Source: Ruminococcus gauvreauii (lineage in GTDB: Bacteria > Bacillota > Clostridia > Lachnospirales > Lachnospiraceae). Taken from it: DNA of 64,000 nt. Positions within the stretch are counted from its first letter, which is position 1. Each line of letters opens with the position of its first letter. Position numbers and translations under genes: made by a program. Positions 1 to 8,068 of the stretch are shown here, in pieces. The notes beneath the pieces are model-generated. The model saw only the letters and a list, made by a program, of their open reading frames with translations. It did not search any database and was not told where the DNA came from. Location of the stretch: positions 3,162,001 through 3,226,000 of the forward strand of contig NZ_CP102290.1 of assembly GCF_025151995.1 (NCBI RefSeq). Direction: 5' to 3'.

Positions 1-2
1 CC

Positions 3-248
3 GTCTCAGTGATGCTTCGGGACACGATGAAGACGATGGTGTTCTGTACGCTGCTTATCGTATTTCCGCTGCTCATCCATCTGGCGGGAATAGAAAAGAT
101 CGATGTCATATCCTTCAATATGTTTCTTTCCGGAAATATGTACCTGGATTATGCAAAAGCCGGATATGCGCCGCTGATCCTGATTCCGCCGGCATTCGGG
201 GCAGGGGCGTACAGAGTTCTGAGAACGTATGTCTTCCGAAGGCTGTGA
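3..248 (+). CDS. C-terminal end of a membrane protein (cut by window edge)
   Basis: The reading frame is open from the first bases of the window and stops just before the van regulator, so this is probably the tail of a longer gene. About 80 residues are visible: two hydrophobic stretches (near FCTLLIVFPLLIHLAG and YAPLILIPPAFGAG) separated by a polar loop, and a basic end with several arginines. This fits the last helices of an integral membrane protein such as a transporter permease, but no family motif is visible. It lies about 100 bases upstream of the response regulator on the same strand, so co-transcription is possible. No function is assigned. Confidence 0.45.
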   Translation, partial: VSVMLRDTMKTMVFCTLLIVFPLLIHLAGIEKIDVISFNMFLSGNMYLDYAKAGYAPLILIPPAFGAGAYRVLRTYVFRRL

Positions 249-350
249 GCAGGTGCCCGTCATATTCCGTTGCGTTTTGGGTCAGTTTGGGATATGCTGT
301 ATAGGAGAAACGTACAGAGACTGACAGGAAAGGAAGTGCTTGGCAGCAAT

Positions 351-1052
351 ATGAAGGAAAGTATTCTGATCGTAGATGACGAAAGAGAGATTGCCGATCT
401 GATGGAAGTCTATCTGAACAATGACGGCTATACCGTGTATAAATTTTACAGCGGCGCTGAGGCGCTGGAATGCATAGAATCAAAAAAGATAGACCTGGCG
501 GTGCTTGATGTGATGCTGCCGGATATTGATGGATTTCAGATCTGCAGGAAGATCCGGGAGAAGTTTTTTTTCCCGATCATCATGCTGACGGCAAAGGTGG
601 AGGATTCGGATAAGATCATGGGGCTGACCATCGGAGCAGACGATTACATCACAAAGCCTTTTAATCCGCTGGAAGTGGTGGCGAGGGTTAAGACTCAGCT
701 GAGAAGGTACATGCGCTACAACAGCAATTCTGAGCAGCAGAAAGAGAGCGTCAGCGAATATGACATCAAAGGTCTTCTGATCAACAGGGAAACGCACAGC
801 TGCCGTCTGTTTGAGGAAGAGATTTCTCTTACACCGATTGAGTTTTCGGTGCTCTGGTATCTCTGCGAAAACCGGGGAAAGGTGGTATCCTCAGAGGAAT
901 TATTTGAAGCAGTGTGGAAAGAGAAATATCTTGACAATAACAATACTGTGATGGCGCATATCGGGCGGCTGCGGGAAAAGCTGCATGAGCCTGCGAAAAA
1001 GCCGAGATTTATAAAGACGGTCTGGGGAGTGGGGTACAAGATTGAAGCGTAG
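351..1052 (+). CDS. vanR: VanR-type OmpR-family response regulator
   Basis: A two-component response regulator of about 233 residues. The receiver domain fills the first half: an acidic pair at D9-D10, a phospho-acceptor D53 in LDVMLPD, and the conserved lysine in MLTAK. The C-terminal half is an OmpR/PhoB winged-helix domain ending in KTVWGVGYKIEA, typical of this family. The ATG at 351 gives the canonical N-terminus MKESILIVDDE. An in-frame GTG at 336 is a possible alternative. It overlaps the kinase gene by 11 bases, so the two are translationally coupled. Position upstream of a VanG-like ligase and a VanT racemase suggests it controls that cluster. The VanR name rests on context as well as fold. 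Confidence 0.85.
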   Translation: MKESILIVDDEREIADLMEVYLNNDGYTVYKFYSGAEALECIESKKIDLAVLDVMLPDIDGFQICRKIREKFFFPIIMLTAKVEDSDKIMGLTIGADDYITKPFNPLEVVARVKTQLRRYMRYNSNSEQQKESVSEYDIKGLLINRETHSCRLFEEEISLTPIEFSVLWYLCENRGKVVSSEELFEAVWKEKYLDNNNTVMAHIGRLREKLHEPAKKPRFIKTVWGVGYKIEA

Positions 1053-2175
1053 AGTGAAAAGGGAAAAGGACGGTTACGGGCAGCTTAGGACAAAGATATT
1101 TATCAGGACGCTGATGATGGTGGCAGGTGCGACAGCGGGTGTCTGGATGATCTATGATCTGATTTTCTTCGGACGCTTTTCGGAGTGGATGATATCGCTT
1201 TTTGAAATGATGTTCCGGATGGATTATCAGGAAGCTCTGAACTTGTATCAGCAGACGTTCCGCAACTATATGGACCTCATTTTTATGACTGTTATCGCCA
1301 TCGCCTTTTTTTGTATTTTCTGGTTTTACCTGAGATGGTTTACGAAATACTTTGGTGAAGTGAACAGCGGAATTGATGCGCTCATTCAGGAAGATGCCCA
1401 TGATATCACAATGTCTCCGGAATTATCAGCGACGGAGAAAAAGCTCAATGATATCAGACATACGCTGGAAAAACGCAAGCTGGACGCGCAGCTGGCGGAG
1501 CAGAGAAAGAACGATCTGGTTGTTTACCTGGCCCACGACCTGAAGACGCCGCTGACTTCTGTGATCGGGTATCTTACACTGCTCAGAGATGAAAAGGAAA
1601 TCTCAGAGGAGCTTCGTGTAAAATACCTGGGGATTTCCCTGGATAAGGCAGAGCGGCTGGAGGAGCTGATCGATGAGTTTTTCGAGATCACCCGGTTTAA
1701 CCTTTCCAATATCGTACTGGAATACAGCAGGGTCAATCTGACCCGCCTGCTGGAGCAGCTGGTCTTTGAATTTGGACCGATGTTTGGAGAGAAGCATCTG
1801 AATTACATGCTGCATGCCGAACCGGATCTTATGATCCTGTGTGATGCCGATAAAATGCAGCGTGTATTGGATAACCTGCTGCGAAACGCCGTTTATTACA
1901 GTTTCGAGGGAAGCACTGTGGAAATTGCGGCGGCATTCAAAGAGGATGCGGCAGTCATCACGGTGGTGAATCAGGGGAATACAATCCCGAAGGAAAAGCT
2001 GGGACGCATTTTCGAACAGTTTTACCGGCTGGATACGGCACGCGGTTCGAACAGCGGCGGAGCGGGGCTTGGGCTTGCCATCGCCAGAGAGATCGTGGAG
2101 CTGCATCACGGAGAGATAACGGTGCAGAGTAAAGAAGAACGGACGACATTTGAGGTGACGATTCCGGTTTCGTAG
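1042..2175 (+). CDS. vanS: VanS-type sensor histidine kinase
   Basis: A membrane sensor kinase of 377 residues. Two transmembrane segments (about residues 19-43 and 77-98) flank a short extracellular loop of roughly 30 residues, as in VanS proteins that have little external domain. The H-box is VYLAHDLKTPLTS with phospho-acceptor H165. The N, G1 (LGRIFEQFYRLD) and G2 (GGAGLGLAIARE) boxes of the HATPase domain follow. The start is a TTG inside the end of vanR, preceded by GGGGAGTGGGG. It should phosphorylate the adjacent VanR. The inducing ligand cannot be read from the sequence. Confidence 0.85.
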   Translation: MKRRVKREKDGYGQLRTKIFIRTLMMVAGATAGVWMIYDLIFFGRFSEWMISLFEMMFRMDYQEALNLYQQTFRNYMDLIFMTVIAIAFFCIFWFYLRWFTKYFGEVNSGIDALIQEDAHDITMSPELSATEKKLNDIRHTLEKRKLDAQLAEQRKNDLVVYLAHDLKTPLTSVIGYLTLLRDEKEISEELRVKYLGISLDKAERLEELIDEFFEITRFNLSNIVLEYSRVNLTRLLEQLVFEFGPMFGEKHLNYMLHAEPDLMILCDADKMQRVLDNLLRNAVYYSFEGSTVEIAAAFKEDAAVITVVNQGNTIPKEKLGRIFEQFYRLDTARGSNSGGAGLGLAIAREIVELHHGEITVQSKEERTTFEVTIPVS

Positions 2176-2231
2176 GAGAATCGTAAGAATTCATATAGAA
2201 AAAAACAGGAAATTTAATTGGTTTTGCGGAG

Positions 2232-2283
2232 AAAAGGCATCTCCGGTTTTGATAATATCATATCAGGACCGGAGGTGCTTTTT
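2232..2283 (+). terminator. Hairpin with T-run between vanS and vanZ
   Basis: GCATCTCCGG at 2237-2246 pairs with CCGGAGGTGC at 2269-2278 (one G-U pair). The outer A and T runs extend the stem, and TTTTT follows. This is a good intrinsic terminator placed between the regulatory pair and the resistance genes. It would separate or attenuate the two transcription units. The loop (about 22 bases) is longer than usual. Confidence 0.7.
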
Positions 2284-2315
2284 GCATGTAGATATACGGT
2301 TTGGAGGTGAAAGTT

Positions 2316-2885
2316 ATGGGAGACATTCTGGGATATGTATTGATCGGCTTTATATTGATGGCTGCTGTCGCAATTTTGTATCTGCCCGTTTATTTGGTGT
2401 TGAGGAAAAAGTTCTGCTTTCTGAGGCAGATGTCGTTTCTGCTTCTGATTGGCTGCTGTCTTATCATACTATTGGCAACCGTACTGATTTCCGTGTTCCT
2501 TGGCATGACAGAAGGTCTGGACGCTATGGCTGTCAGGCATGATATTAACATGATCCCGCTGCGATGGACAGCGGAGGAATGGGCGATGGGCAGGGAAGAA
2601 ATGCTTACACAGGTTGCCGCTAATGTTGTCATGTTTATTCCGTTTGGCTTTATCCTGCCGGCGGCCCTGCCTGTATTTCGGAGATTTTTCAGGACGATGC
2701 TCTGCGCTGCGTGTTTTTCTTTTCTGATCGAATTTGCACAGTATTTTATCGGCCGTTCTTCGGATATCGACGATTTTCTGCAGAATACCATCGGAGGTGT
2801 CATTGGGTATCTGATTTTTTTGCTGTTTTCCAAATTATTTCAAACGAGCAGGATCTGGAGAAAGTTTACAGGCAGGCCGCTATAA
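2316..2885 (+). CDS. VanZ-family membrane protein
   Basis: A protein of 189 residues with four to five predicted membrane helices. The VanZ signature is visible: a region N-x-V-M-F-I-P-F-G-F-I-L-P, then an E-F-A-Q-Y-F helix and the SSDIDDFLQNTIGGVIGY segment. VanZ proteins give low-level teicoplanin and lipoglycopeptide resistance in some clusters by an unresolved mechanism at the membrane. The ATG at 2316 follows GGAGGTG at the right distance, whereas the TTG at 2301 overlaps that site. It lies 38 bases upstream of the ligase gene in the same operon. A second VanZ-like gene lies at 50680. Confidence 0.8.
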   Translation: MGDILGYVLIGFILMAAVAILYLPVYLVLRKKFCFLRQMSFLLLIGCCLIILLATVLISVFLGMTEGLDAMAVRHDINMIPLRWTAEEWAMGREEMLTQVAANVVMFIPFGFILPAALPVFRRFFRTMLCAACFSFLIEFAQYFIGRSSDIDDFLQNTIGGVIGYLIFLLFSKLFQTSRIWRKFTGRPL

Positions 2886-2923
2886 GAGTTTCATCACATA
2901 CATCAGAGAAAGGGAAATAAGAC

Positions 2924-3970
2924 ATGGGTAAAAAAAGACTGGCGGTTATCTTCGGAGGAAATTCAACAGAATATGGCGTATCACTGCAGTCGGCATTTTC
3001 TGTACTGGAAAATGTGAATCAGGAGAAATATGAAGTGATACCGATCGGAATCACGAGACAGGGGAGCTGGTACCGTTACGGGGGAGCTTACGGAAAAATA
3101 CCGGATGATACCTGGATGCGGGATGAAAAAAATCTGACACCGGTTGTTGTGCATCAAAATCCTGCGGTGCATGGAATACTGGAACTTTCCGTATGGGAAA
3201 ATCGTGTGACCCAGCTGGATCTCGCATTTCCGGTACTGCATGGAAAGAACGGGGAGGATGGAACCGTACAGGGATTACTTGAACTTGCCGGGATTCCGAT
3301 TGTCGGCTGCGGCGTCCTCGCCTCAGCACTTTGCATGGACAAGGACAGGGCGCACAGACTGGCCGGGGCGGCAGGAATATCTGTCCCGAAGGCTGTGGTG
3401 CTGCAAAAACATCAGAAGTGCAGAGCGGTTGTCCTGCCGGAAGATTTTACGTATCCGCTGTTTGTCAAACCGGTACGCGCCGGCTCTTCGTGTGGAATCG
3501 CAAAGATATACGGGGAAGGGGAGCTTGATGCAGCAGTCAGTGCGGCCTTCTGCCACGATGACGAAGTGATTGTAGAGGAGAATGTGGACGGATTTGAGGT
3601 TGGATGTGCCATTCTGGGGATGGATGTCCTCACTGTGGGGAGAGTCGATGAGATCGAGCTGACGGGTGGATTCTTTGACTTTACAGAGAAGTATGCACTG
3701 AAGCATTCCAGAATCCACATGCCGGCCAGAATTGATGCAAAAACTGAGCAGAAAATACAGGAGACGGCAAAGAACATTTATCAAGTGCTGGGATGTTCAG
3801 GCTTTGCCCGGGTGGACATGTTTCTGACGCCTTCCGGTGATGTGGTATTTAATGAAGTGAATACCATACCGGGTTTTACCGCCCACAGCCGTTATCCGAA
3901 TATGATGAAAGGAATCGGCCTGTCCTTTGAGCAGCTGTTGGAGAGGCTGTTGGATATGTATGATGAGTAG
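2924..3970 (+). CDS. vanG: D-alanine--D-serine ligase, VanG type
   Basis: An ATP-grasp ligase of 348 residues with an N-terminal substrate domain (VIFGGNSTEYGVSL) and FPVLHGKNGEDG, both typical of Ddl/Van ligases. The omega-loop motif that separates classes reads TEKYALKHS, with E255-K256-Y257. From memory this EKY-x-LK pattern, followed by IHMPARI, matches VanG/VanC/VanE enzymes that make D-Ala-D-Ser rather than D-Ala-D-Ala or D-Ala-D-Lac. The metal-binding end (FNEVNTIPGFT) is intact. Its product replaces the terminal dipeptide of peptidoglycan precursors and lowers vancomycin binding. The serine racemase gene overlaps its 3' end. Assay would be needed to confirm serine specificity. Confidence 0.88.
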   Translation: MGKKRLAVIFGGNSTEYGVSLQSAFSVLENVNQEKYEVIPIGITRQGSWYRYGGAYGKIPDDTWMRDEKNLTPVVVHQNPAVHGILELSVWENRVTQLDLAFPVLHGKNGEDGTVQGLLELAGIPIVGCGVLASALCMDKDRAHRLAGAAGISVPKAVVLQKHQKCRAVVLPEDFTYPLFVKPVRAGSSCGIAKIYGEGELDAAVSAAFCHDDEVIVEENVDGFEVGCAILGMDVLTVGRVDEIELTGGFFDFTEKYALKHSRIHMPARIDAKTEQKIQETAKNIYQVLGCSGFARVDMFLTPSGDVVFNEVNTIPGFTAHSRYPNMMKGIGLSFEQLLERLLDMYDE

Positions 3971-6104
3971 GGACAGAGGATACAGGGGTATCGATTATGC
4001 GAGGCTGGCAGCGGCGATTCTCGTTGTTGCGATTCACACCTCGCCGCTGGCTTCATTTGGTCATACGGGGGACTTCATACTGACACGTATTTTTGCCCGC
4101 ACGGCGGTTCCTTTCTTTTTTATGACTTCCGGATTTTTTCTCATATCGAGCTACAATCGCAATGCGGAAAAGCTGGTGAGCTTTGTAAGGAAAACGGCCG
4201 TGATATACGGATGCGCGATTCTTTTTTATCTGCCATTAAATATATATAACGGATATTTCAACATGAAACATCTGCTGCCGAATATAGTAAAGGATCTGGT
4301 GTTTGACGGAACACTGTACCACCTCTGGTATCTTCCGGCTGCCGTTATCGGTGCAGCCGCGGCATGGACGCTGGTAAAAAAGCTCGGTATGAAACGAGCG
4401 CTGGCGGTAACCGTATTACTCTATACAGTGGGGCTGTTCGGGGACAGTTATTATGGAGCGACTGAAAAGATACCGCTATTTTGGAGCTTCTATTCCGGCA
4501 TTTTTGAAATTTCCGATTATACGCGCAACGGCATTTTTTTTGCGCCGGTGTTTTTTGTGATGGGAGGGATCATCGCAGAACAGACTGTCCGCATCTCGCT
4601 GAGAACATGTATCGCCGGGACTGCGGTTTCATTATTCCTGATGCTGGCAGAAGGCATGAGTCTGCACTATTTTCAGATGCAAAGACACGACAGCATGTAT
4701 GTGATGCTTTTACCTGTCATGTACTTTCTGTTTACAGCCCTGACATTTTGGAGAGGGAAGAGGCTTGAGGGAATCTCTGACTTTGCTCTGCTCCTGTATC
4801 TGGTTCATCCGATGATGATCGTTGTGGTGCGCCTGTTTGCCGGACTGACTGGTTTACACAAGTTGCTGGTGGAGAACAGCCTGATTCATTTTCTGGCAGT
4901 GTGCGCCGTATCGGTGGCAGGTTCTGCCGCTGTGGCTATCGTCTGGAGCAGGTGGAAGAAACAGAGAAGAAAACTCCGCCGGGTACGTGCGGACCGGGCG
5001 TGGATAGAGGTTGATCTGAACAATCTGAAGCACAATGCGAGAACCCTGAGTAAGGCCATGCCGCCGGGATGCAGGCTGATGGCTGTGGTGAAAGCAAATG
5101 CATATGGACACGGGGCTTTTGAAACGGCGGTATGCCTTGAACAGATCGGCGTGACCTCATTTGCGGTCGCGACCATTGATGAGGGCATCGCGCTGCGCCG
5201 CTGGGGAATCCGGGGAGACATCCTGATCCTGGGATTCACGGATCCTTCGCGGGCGAAAGAACTGCACCGGTACCGGCTGATACAGACTCTGATCGATGCT
5301 CCATATGCAAAAAGACTGGCACGGCAGGGGTATATCATCAGGTCACATATAAAAATTGATACGGGTATGCACCGGCTTGGCTTCGGGGTGAATGAAAGAA
5401 GTGAGATCTTAAGGACGGTACGGAGCAGGAATCTGAATGTGTGCGGAATCTATACACATTTATGTGCGGCGGACAGCCTTTTAGAAGACGATGTGAAGTT
5501 TACGCGCAGGCAGACAGAGGTGTTTTTTGAATTACTGGAGTGGCTGAAGGAGCAGGAGGTGACGATCCCCGACATACATATCCAGAGCAGCTATGGTCTT
5601 CTCAACTATCCGGAACTTGGATGCAGCTATGTGAGAGCCGGAATCTCTCTCTACGGTGTTTTGAGTGCCCCAGACGATACGACCAGGCTTCAGCCGGATC
5701 TGCGTCCGGTGCTGTCGCTGCGGTCACAGGTTGTTTTAATCAGGGAGATTAAAGCGGGAGAGCATGTGGGATACGGCAGAATGTACGAGGCGGTGAGGGA
5801 CAGTCGGATCGCCATACTGCCCATCGGATATGCAGATGGGATACCGAGAAATCTGTCCTGCGGCAAAGGAGAGGTTCTGATCAGAGGCTGCAGGGTTCCG
5901 ATTGCCGGACGGGTCAGCATGGATCAGCTGGCAGTTGACATCACAGATATTCCCGATGCGGCTGTGGGAGATGTAGCGACACTGATCGGAAGAGACGGAC
6001 AGGAAGAACTGCTGGCCGCTGATGCAGCCGCACGTTCCGGCAGTATCACAAATGAACTGCTGAGCCGGATCACAGAGATAGTCGTGATCAGGACTCAAAC
6101 GTGA
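3960..6104 (+). CDS. vanT: VanT-type membrane serine/alanine racemase (acyltransferase-like fusion)
   Basis: A two-domain protein of about 714 residues, the normal VanT length. The first roughly 345 residues form a multi-helix acyltransferase-3-like membrane domain beginning RGIDYARLAAAILVVAIH. The C-terminal part is a cytoplasmic PLP-dependent fold-III racemase, with the PLP lysine K378 in AVVKANAYGHG and the second catalytic tyrosine Y565 in AGISLYGV. It supplies D-serine for the VanG ligase, and the membrane domain is thought to take up serine. The start (ATG at 3960 or 3963) lies inside the end of vanG, so the genes are coupled. No D,D-peptidase gene lies between vanG and vanT, unlike the usual vanG order. 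Confidence 0.88.
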   Translation: MMSRDRGYRGIDYARLAAAILVVAIHTSPLASFGHTGDFILTRIFARTAVPFFFMTSGFFLISSYNRNAEKLVSFVRKTAVIYGCAILFYLPLNIYNGYFNMKHLLPNIVKDLVFDGTLYHLWYLPAAVIGAAAAWTLVKKLGMKRALAVTVLLYTVGLFGDSYYGATEKIPLFWSFYSGIFEISDYTRNGIFFAPVFFVMGGIIAEQTVRISLRTCIAGTAVSLFLMLAEGMSLHYFQMQRHDSMYVMLLPVMYFLFTALTFWRGKRLEGISDFALLLYLVHPMMIVVVRLFAGLTGLHKLLVENSLIHFLAVCAVSVAGSAAVAIVWSRWKKQRRKLRRVRADRAWIEVDLNNLKHNARTLSKAMPPGCRLMAVVKANAYGHGAFETAVCLEQIGVTSFAVATIDEGIALRRWGIRGDILILGFTDPSRAKELHRYRLIQTLIDAPYAKRLARQGYIIRSHIKIDTGMHRLGFGVNERSEILRTVRSRNLNVCGIYTHLCAADSLLEDDVKFTRRQTEVFFELLEWLKEQEVTIPDIHIQSSYGLLNYPELGCSYVRAGISLYGVLSAPDDTTRLQPDLRPVLSLRSQVVLIREIKAGEHVGYGRMYEAVRDSRIAILPIGYADGIPRNLSCGKGEVLIRGCRVPIAGRVSMDQLAVDITDIPDAAVGDVATLIGRDGQEELLAADAAARSGSITNELLSRITEIVVIRTQT

Positions 6105-6588
6105 TGCCCTGTGTCTTGAAAAAGCGAGTCACCTTGTCATCCCACGCGTAATCGAGCGACTTATCCATCGTAAAGAAGCGCAGGGAAGTGCCGGTTACAC
6201 ATGTCAGATGCTCACCGTCGAACTGGCAGTTCAGATACAGTCCGAAGATATCATCCGCCTGTATGCCAAGGCTGCTCTGTGCCAGGAGATGCTCCACGTC
6301 AGGGCGGGCAAGCTGAAATACGATCTTGAAATTCAGGGGGGTTTTCTTTCCCTTGATCAGCGAGAAGCAAAAAGGCCGGACATCACTCCAGAGAACATGT
6401 GTCTGTTCGTGAGCTTTGAGCTGTTCAGCTTCACCTGCATCATAAAAATCAGGATGGAGGGTACCGTCTATATTGTAAGTAACATTCGTAGTCAGTGACA
6501 GCTCAAAAAGCAAGAACTGATCAAATATATTCCGGATAAGCATTTTGGACATGAAGTCTTTGACCTCGCAGATTTGAAAAGCTTTCAT
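6088..6588 (-). CDS. DUF5721-like protein
   Basis: A 166-residue soluble protein with no signal peptide or membrane segment. I recognise it as probably DUF5721, a family of unknown function common in Lachnospiraceae (MKAFQICEVKDFMSKML start). It has a beta-rich look, with repeated short hydrophobic strands and few charged clusters. It converges on vanT and their 3' ends overlap by 17 bases, which argues it is not part of the van operon. Its own promoter is visible upstream at 6614-6643. No function can be assigned. Confidence 0.75.
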   Translation of the reverse strand: MKAFQICEVKDFMSKMLIRNIFDQFLLFELSLTTNVTYNIDGTLHPDFYDAGEAEQLKAHEQTHVLWSDVRPFCFSLIKGKKTPLNFKIVFQLARPDVEHLLAQSSLGIQADDIFGLYLNCQFDGEHLTCVTGTSLRFFTMDKSLDYAWDDKVTRFFKTQGITFES

Positions 6589-6613
6589 GAAAATTCCCCT
6601 TTCTCTAATAACA

Positions 6614-6643
6614 ACTTTACCATGCGGGGGACGGCCGTGTCAA
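6614..6643 (-). promoter_or_regulatory. Promoter for the DUF5721 gene
   Basis: On the minus strand: -35 TTGACA (6638-6643), an 18-base spacer, and -10 TAAAGT (6614-6619). The translation start follows about 25 bases downstream. This is a near-consensus sigma-A promoter. Confidence 0.6.
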
Positions 6644-6657
6644 TGGCAGGAAAGGGC

Positions 6658-6686
6658 TTGACAGGGTGGGCTGTTGGTGATATTAT
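6658..6686 (+). promoter_or_regulatory. Promoter for the T-box leader and trpD
   Basis: TTGACA at 6658-6663, a 17-base spacer and TATTAT at 6681-6686. Transcription would start near 6693, just before the T-box stem I. It is divergent from, and adjacent to, the DUF5721 promoter. Confidence 0.75.
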
Positions 6687-6699
6687 GTAAAAAATTCAT

Positions 6700-6977
6700 A
6701 TAGCCAAACCGTTGAAGCGGAGATAAAAACAGGGATGCGCGCACAGAGAGTCCGGGGAGCTGAGAGCCGGGTCGAAATGCAATCTGTTAAATGGACCGTT
6801 GAGGGCGCAGGGAAAGGCAGCTGCCGAGTATTCTGCGACGTGTAGGCATACGTCAGTTGCCGGAGATATGCTGGTATCTCGCTAAGGGCACGGGTCAAAC
6901 CGTGAATCAAGGTGGCACCGCGGGAATTATCACCCGTCCTTGACAGAGTCTATGTCTGTCTGGACGGGTTTTTTATT
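6700..6977 (+). promoter_or_regulatory. T-box riboswitch, tryptophan (UGG specifier)
   Basis: A T-box leader between the promoter and trpD. The T-box sequence is GGTGGCACCGCGG (6911-6923), followed by the terminator. Stem I can be folded by eye: agcgg (6716-6720) pairs with ccgtt (6796-6800), and aacag (6728-6732) pairs with ctgtt (6784-6788). This leaves an internal loop with AAATGGA on the 3' side. The triplet TGG at 6792-6794 followed by a purine is the specifier position, so the element should sense uncharged tRNA-Trp. That matches the tryptophan gene downstream. Uncharged tRNA would stabilise the antiterminator and turn trpD on. Confidence 0.9.
6933..6977 (+). terminator. T-box regulated intrinsic terminator
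   Basis: CCCGTCC at 6933-6939 pairs with GGACGGG at 6962-6968, followed by a run of T. The 5' arm is also complementary to the T-box side, so terminator and antiterminator are mutually exclusive. Confidence 0.85.
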
Positions 6978-7042
6978 TGTGCGATTCGGATCGTGCTGCG
7001 TCCTGACGGAGAAACCAGGAGATCATACAGGAGGGAAAGAGC

Positions 7043-8053
7043 ATGATTAAAGAAGCAATTTTAAAACTGGCAAGGAATGAGGACCTGTCATATGGAGAAG
7101 CACAGCAGGTCATGGATGAGATCATGGAAGGCAAAGCGAACGACATTCAGATGGCGGCATATCTGGCAGCCCTGTCCATGAAAGGGGAAACGATCGATGA
7201 GATCACGGCCTCCGCAGCCGGAATGCGGGCTCACTGCATTAAACTGCTGCACGATATGGATGTACTGGAAATCGTGGGTACCGGCGGAGACGGAGCCAAT
7301 TCCTTTAACATTTCCACCACATCAGCGCTGGTCATCGCTGCGGGAGGGGTGCCGGTGGCGAAGCACGGAAACCGTGCCGCATCATCGAAGTGCGGAGCTG
7401 CCGACGTATTGGAGGCATTGGGGGTCACCATTAATCTTCCGCCGGAGAAAAGCGCCGATCTGCTGAAAGATATTGGTATCTGTTTCCTGTTTGCGCAGAA
7501 CTATCACATCGCTATGAAATACGTGGCGCCGATCCGCCGTGAACTGGGAATCCGTACGGTATTTAATATTCTGGGACCGCTGTCCAATCCGGCCGGGGCA
7601 AATATGGAGCTGATGGGCGTATATGAAGAGGCACTGGTTGAGCCGCTGGCACAGGTTATGGCTAAACTGGGTGTCTCGAGGGGAATGGTGGTGTATGGAC
7701 AGGATAAACTGGATGAGATTTCCATGAGCGCACCGACCAGGATTTGTGAGATCAGGGACGGATGGTTTCAGTCTTACACGGTTACCCCGGAACAGTTTGG
7801 TTATACGCGTTGTTCGAAGGAAGAGCTGACGGGAGGGACTCCGGAAGAAAATGCTAAGATCACACGTAATATTTTAAACGGGACGGAACGGGGAGCAAAA
7901 CGCTGTGCCGTATGTCTAAATGCGGGAGCAGCCCTTTATATCACCGGGAAGACCGGAACAATAGAAGAGGGTGTGAAGCTGGCAGAAGAACTGATTGATA
8001 CGGGGGCTGCCATGAGAAAACTGGAAGAATTTATCTGCGAGAGCAGTAAATAG
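7043..8053 (+). CDS. trpD: Anthranilate phosphoribosyltransferase
   Basis: A 336-residue enzyme that joins anthranilate and PRPP in tryptophan synthesis. The N-terminal helical domain carries the family pattern (Y-G-E-A ... MEGKAND-Q-AAYLAAL), the PRPP motif GTGGDGANSFNIST is clear, and the HGNRAASSKCGAADVLEALG region separates TrpD from pyrimidine phosphorylases. FNILGPLSNPA completes the signature. The start has AGGAGGGAAAG upstream. It stands alone: no trpE, trpG, trpC, trpF, trpB or trpA is present here. The tryptophan T-box upstream supports the assignment. Confidence 0.93.
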   Translation: MIKEAILKLARNEDLSYGEAQQVMDEIMEGKANDIQMAAYLAALSMKGETIDEITASAAGMRAHCIKLLHDMDVLEIVGTGGDGANSFNISTTSALVIAAGGVPVAKHGNRAASSKCGAADVLEALGVTINLPPEKSADLLKDIGICFLFAQNYHIAMKYVAPIRRELGIRTVFNILGPLSNPAGANMELMGVYEEALVEPLAQVMAKLGVSRGMVVYGQDKLDEISMSAPTRICEIRDGWFQSYTVTPEQFGYTRCSKEELTGGTPEENAKITRNILNGTERGAKRCAVCLNAGAALYITGKTGTIEEGVKLAEELIDTGAAMRKLEEFICESSK

Positions 8054-8068
8054 AAAAATTGGTATATC

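Noticed and set aside
2886..3960. Hidden vanXY or vanY gene in the van cluster
   Set aside because: All gaps between van genes are below 140 bases and no zinc peptidase motif such as SxHxxGxAxD is seen in any frame.
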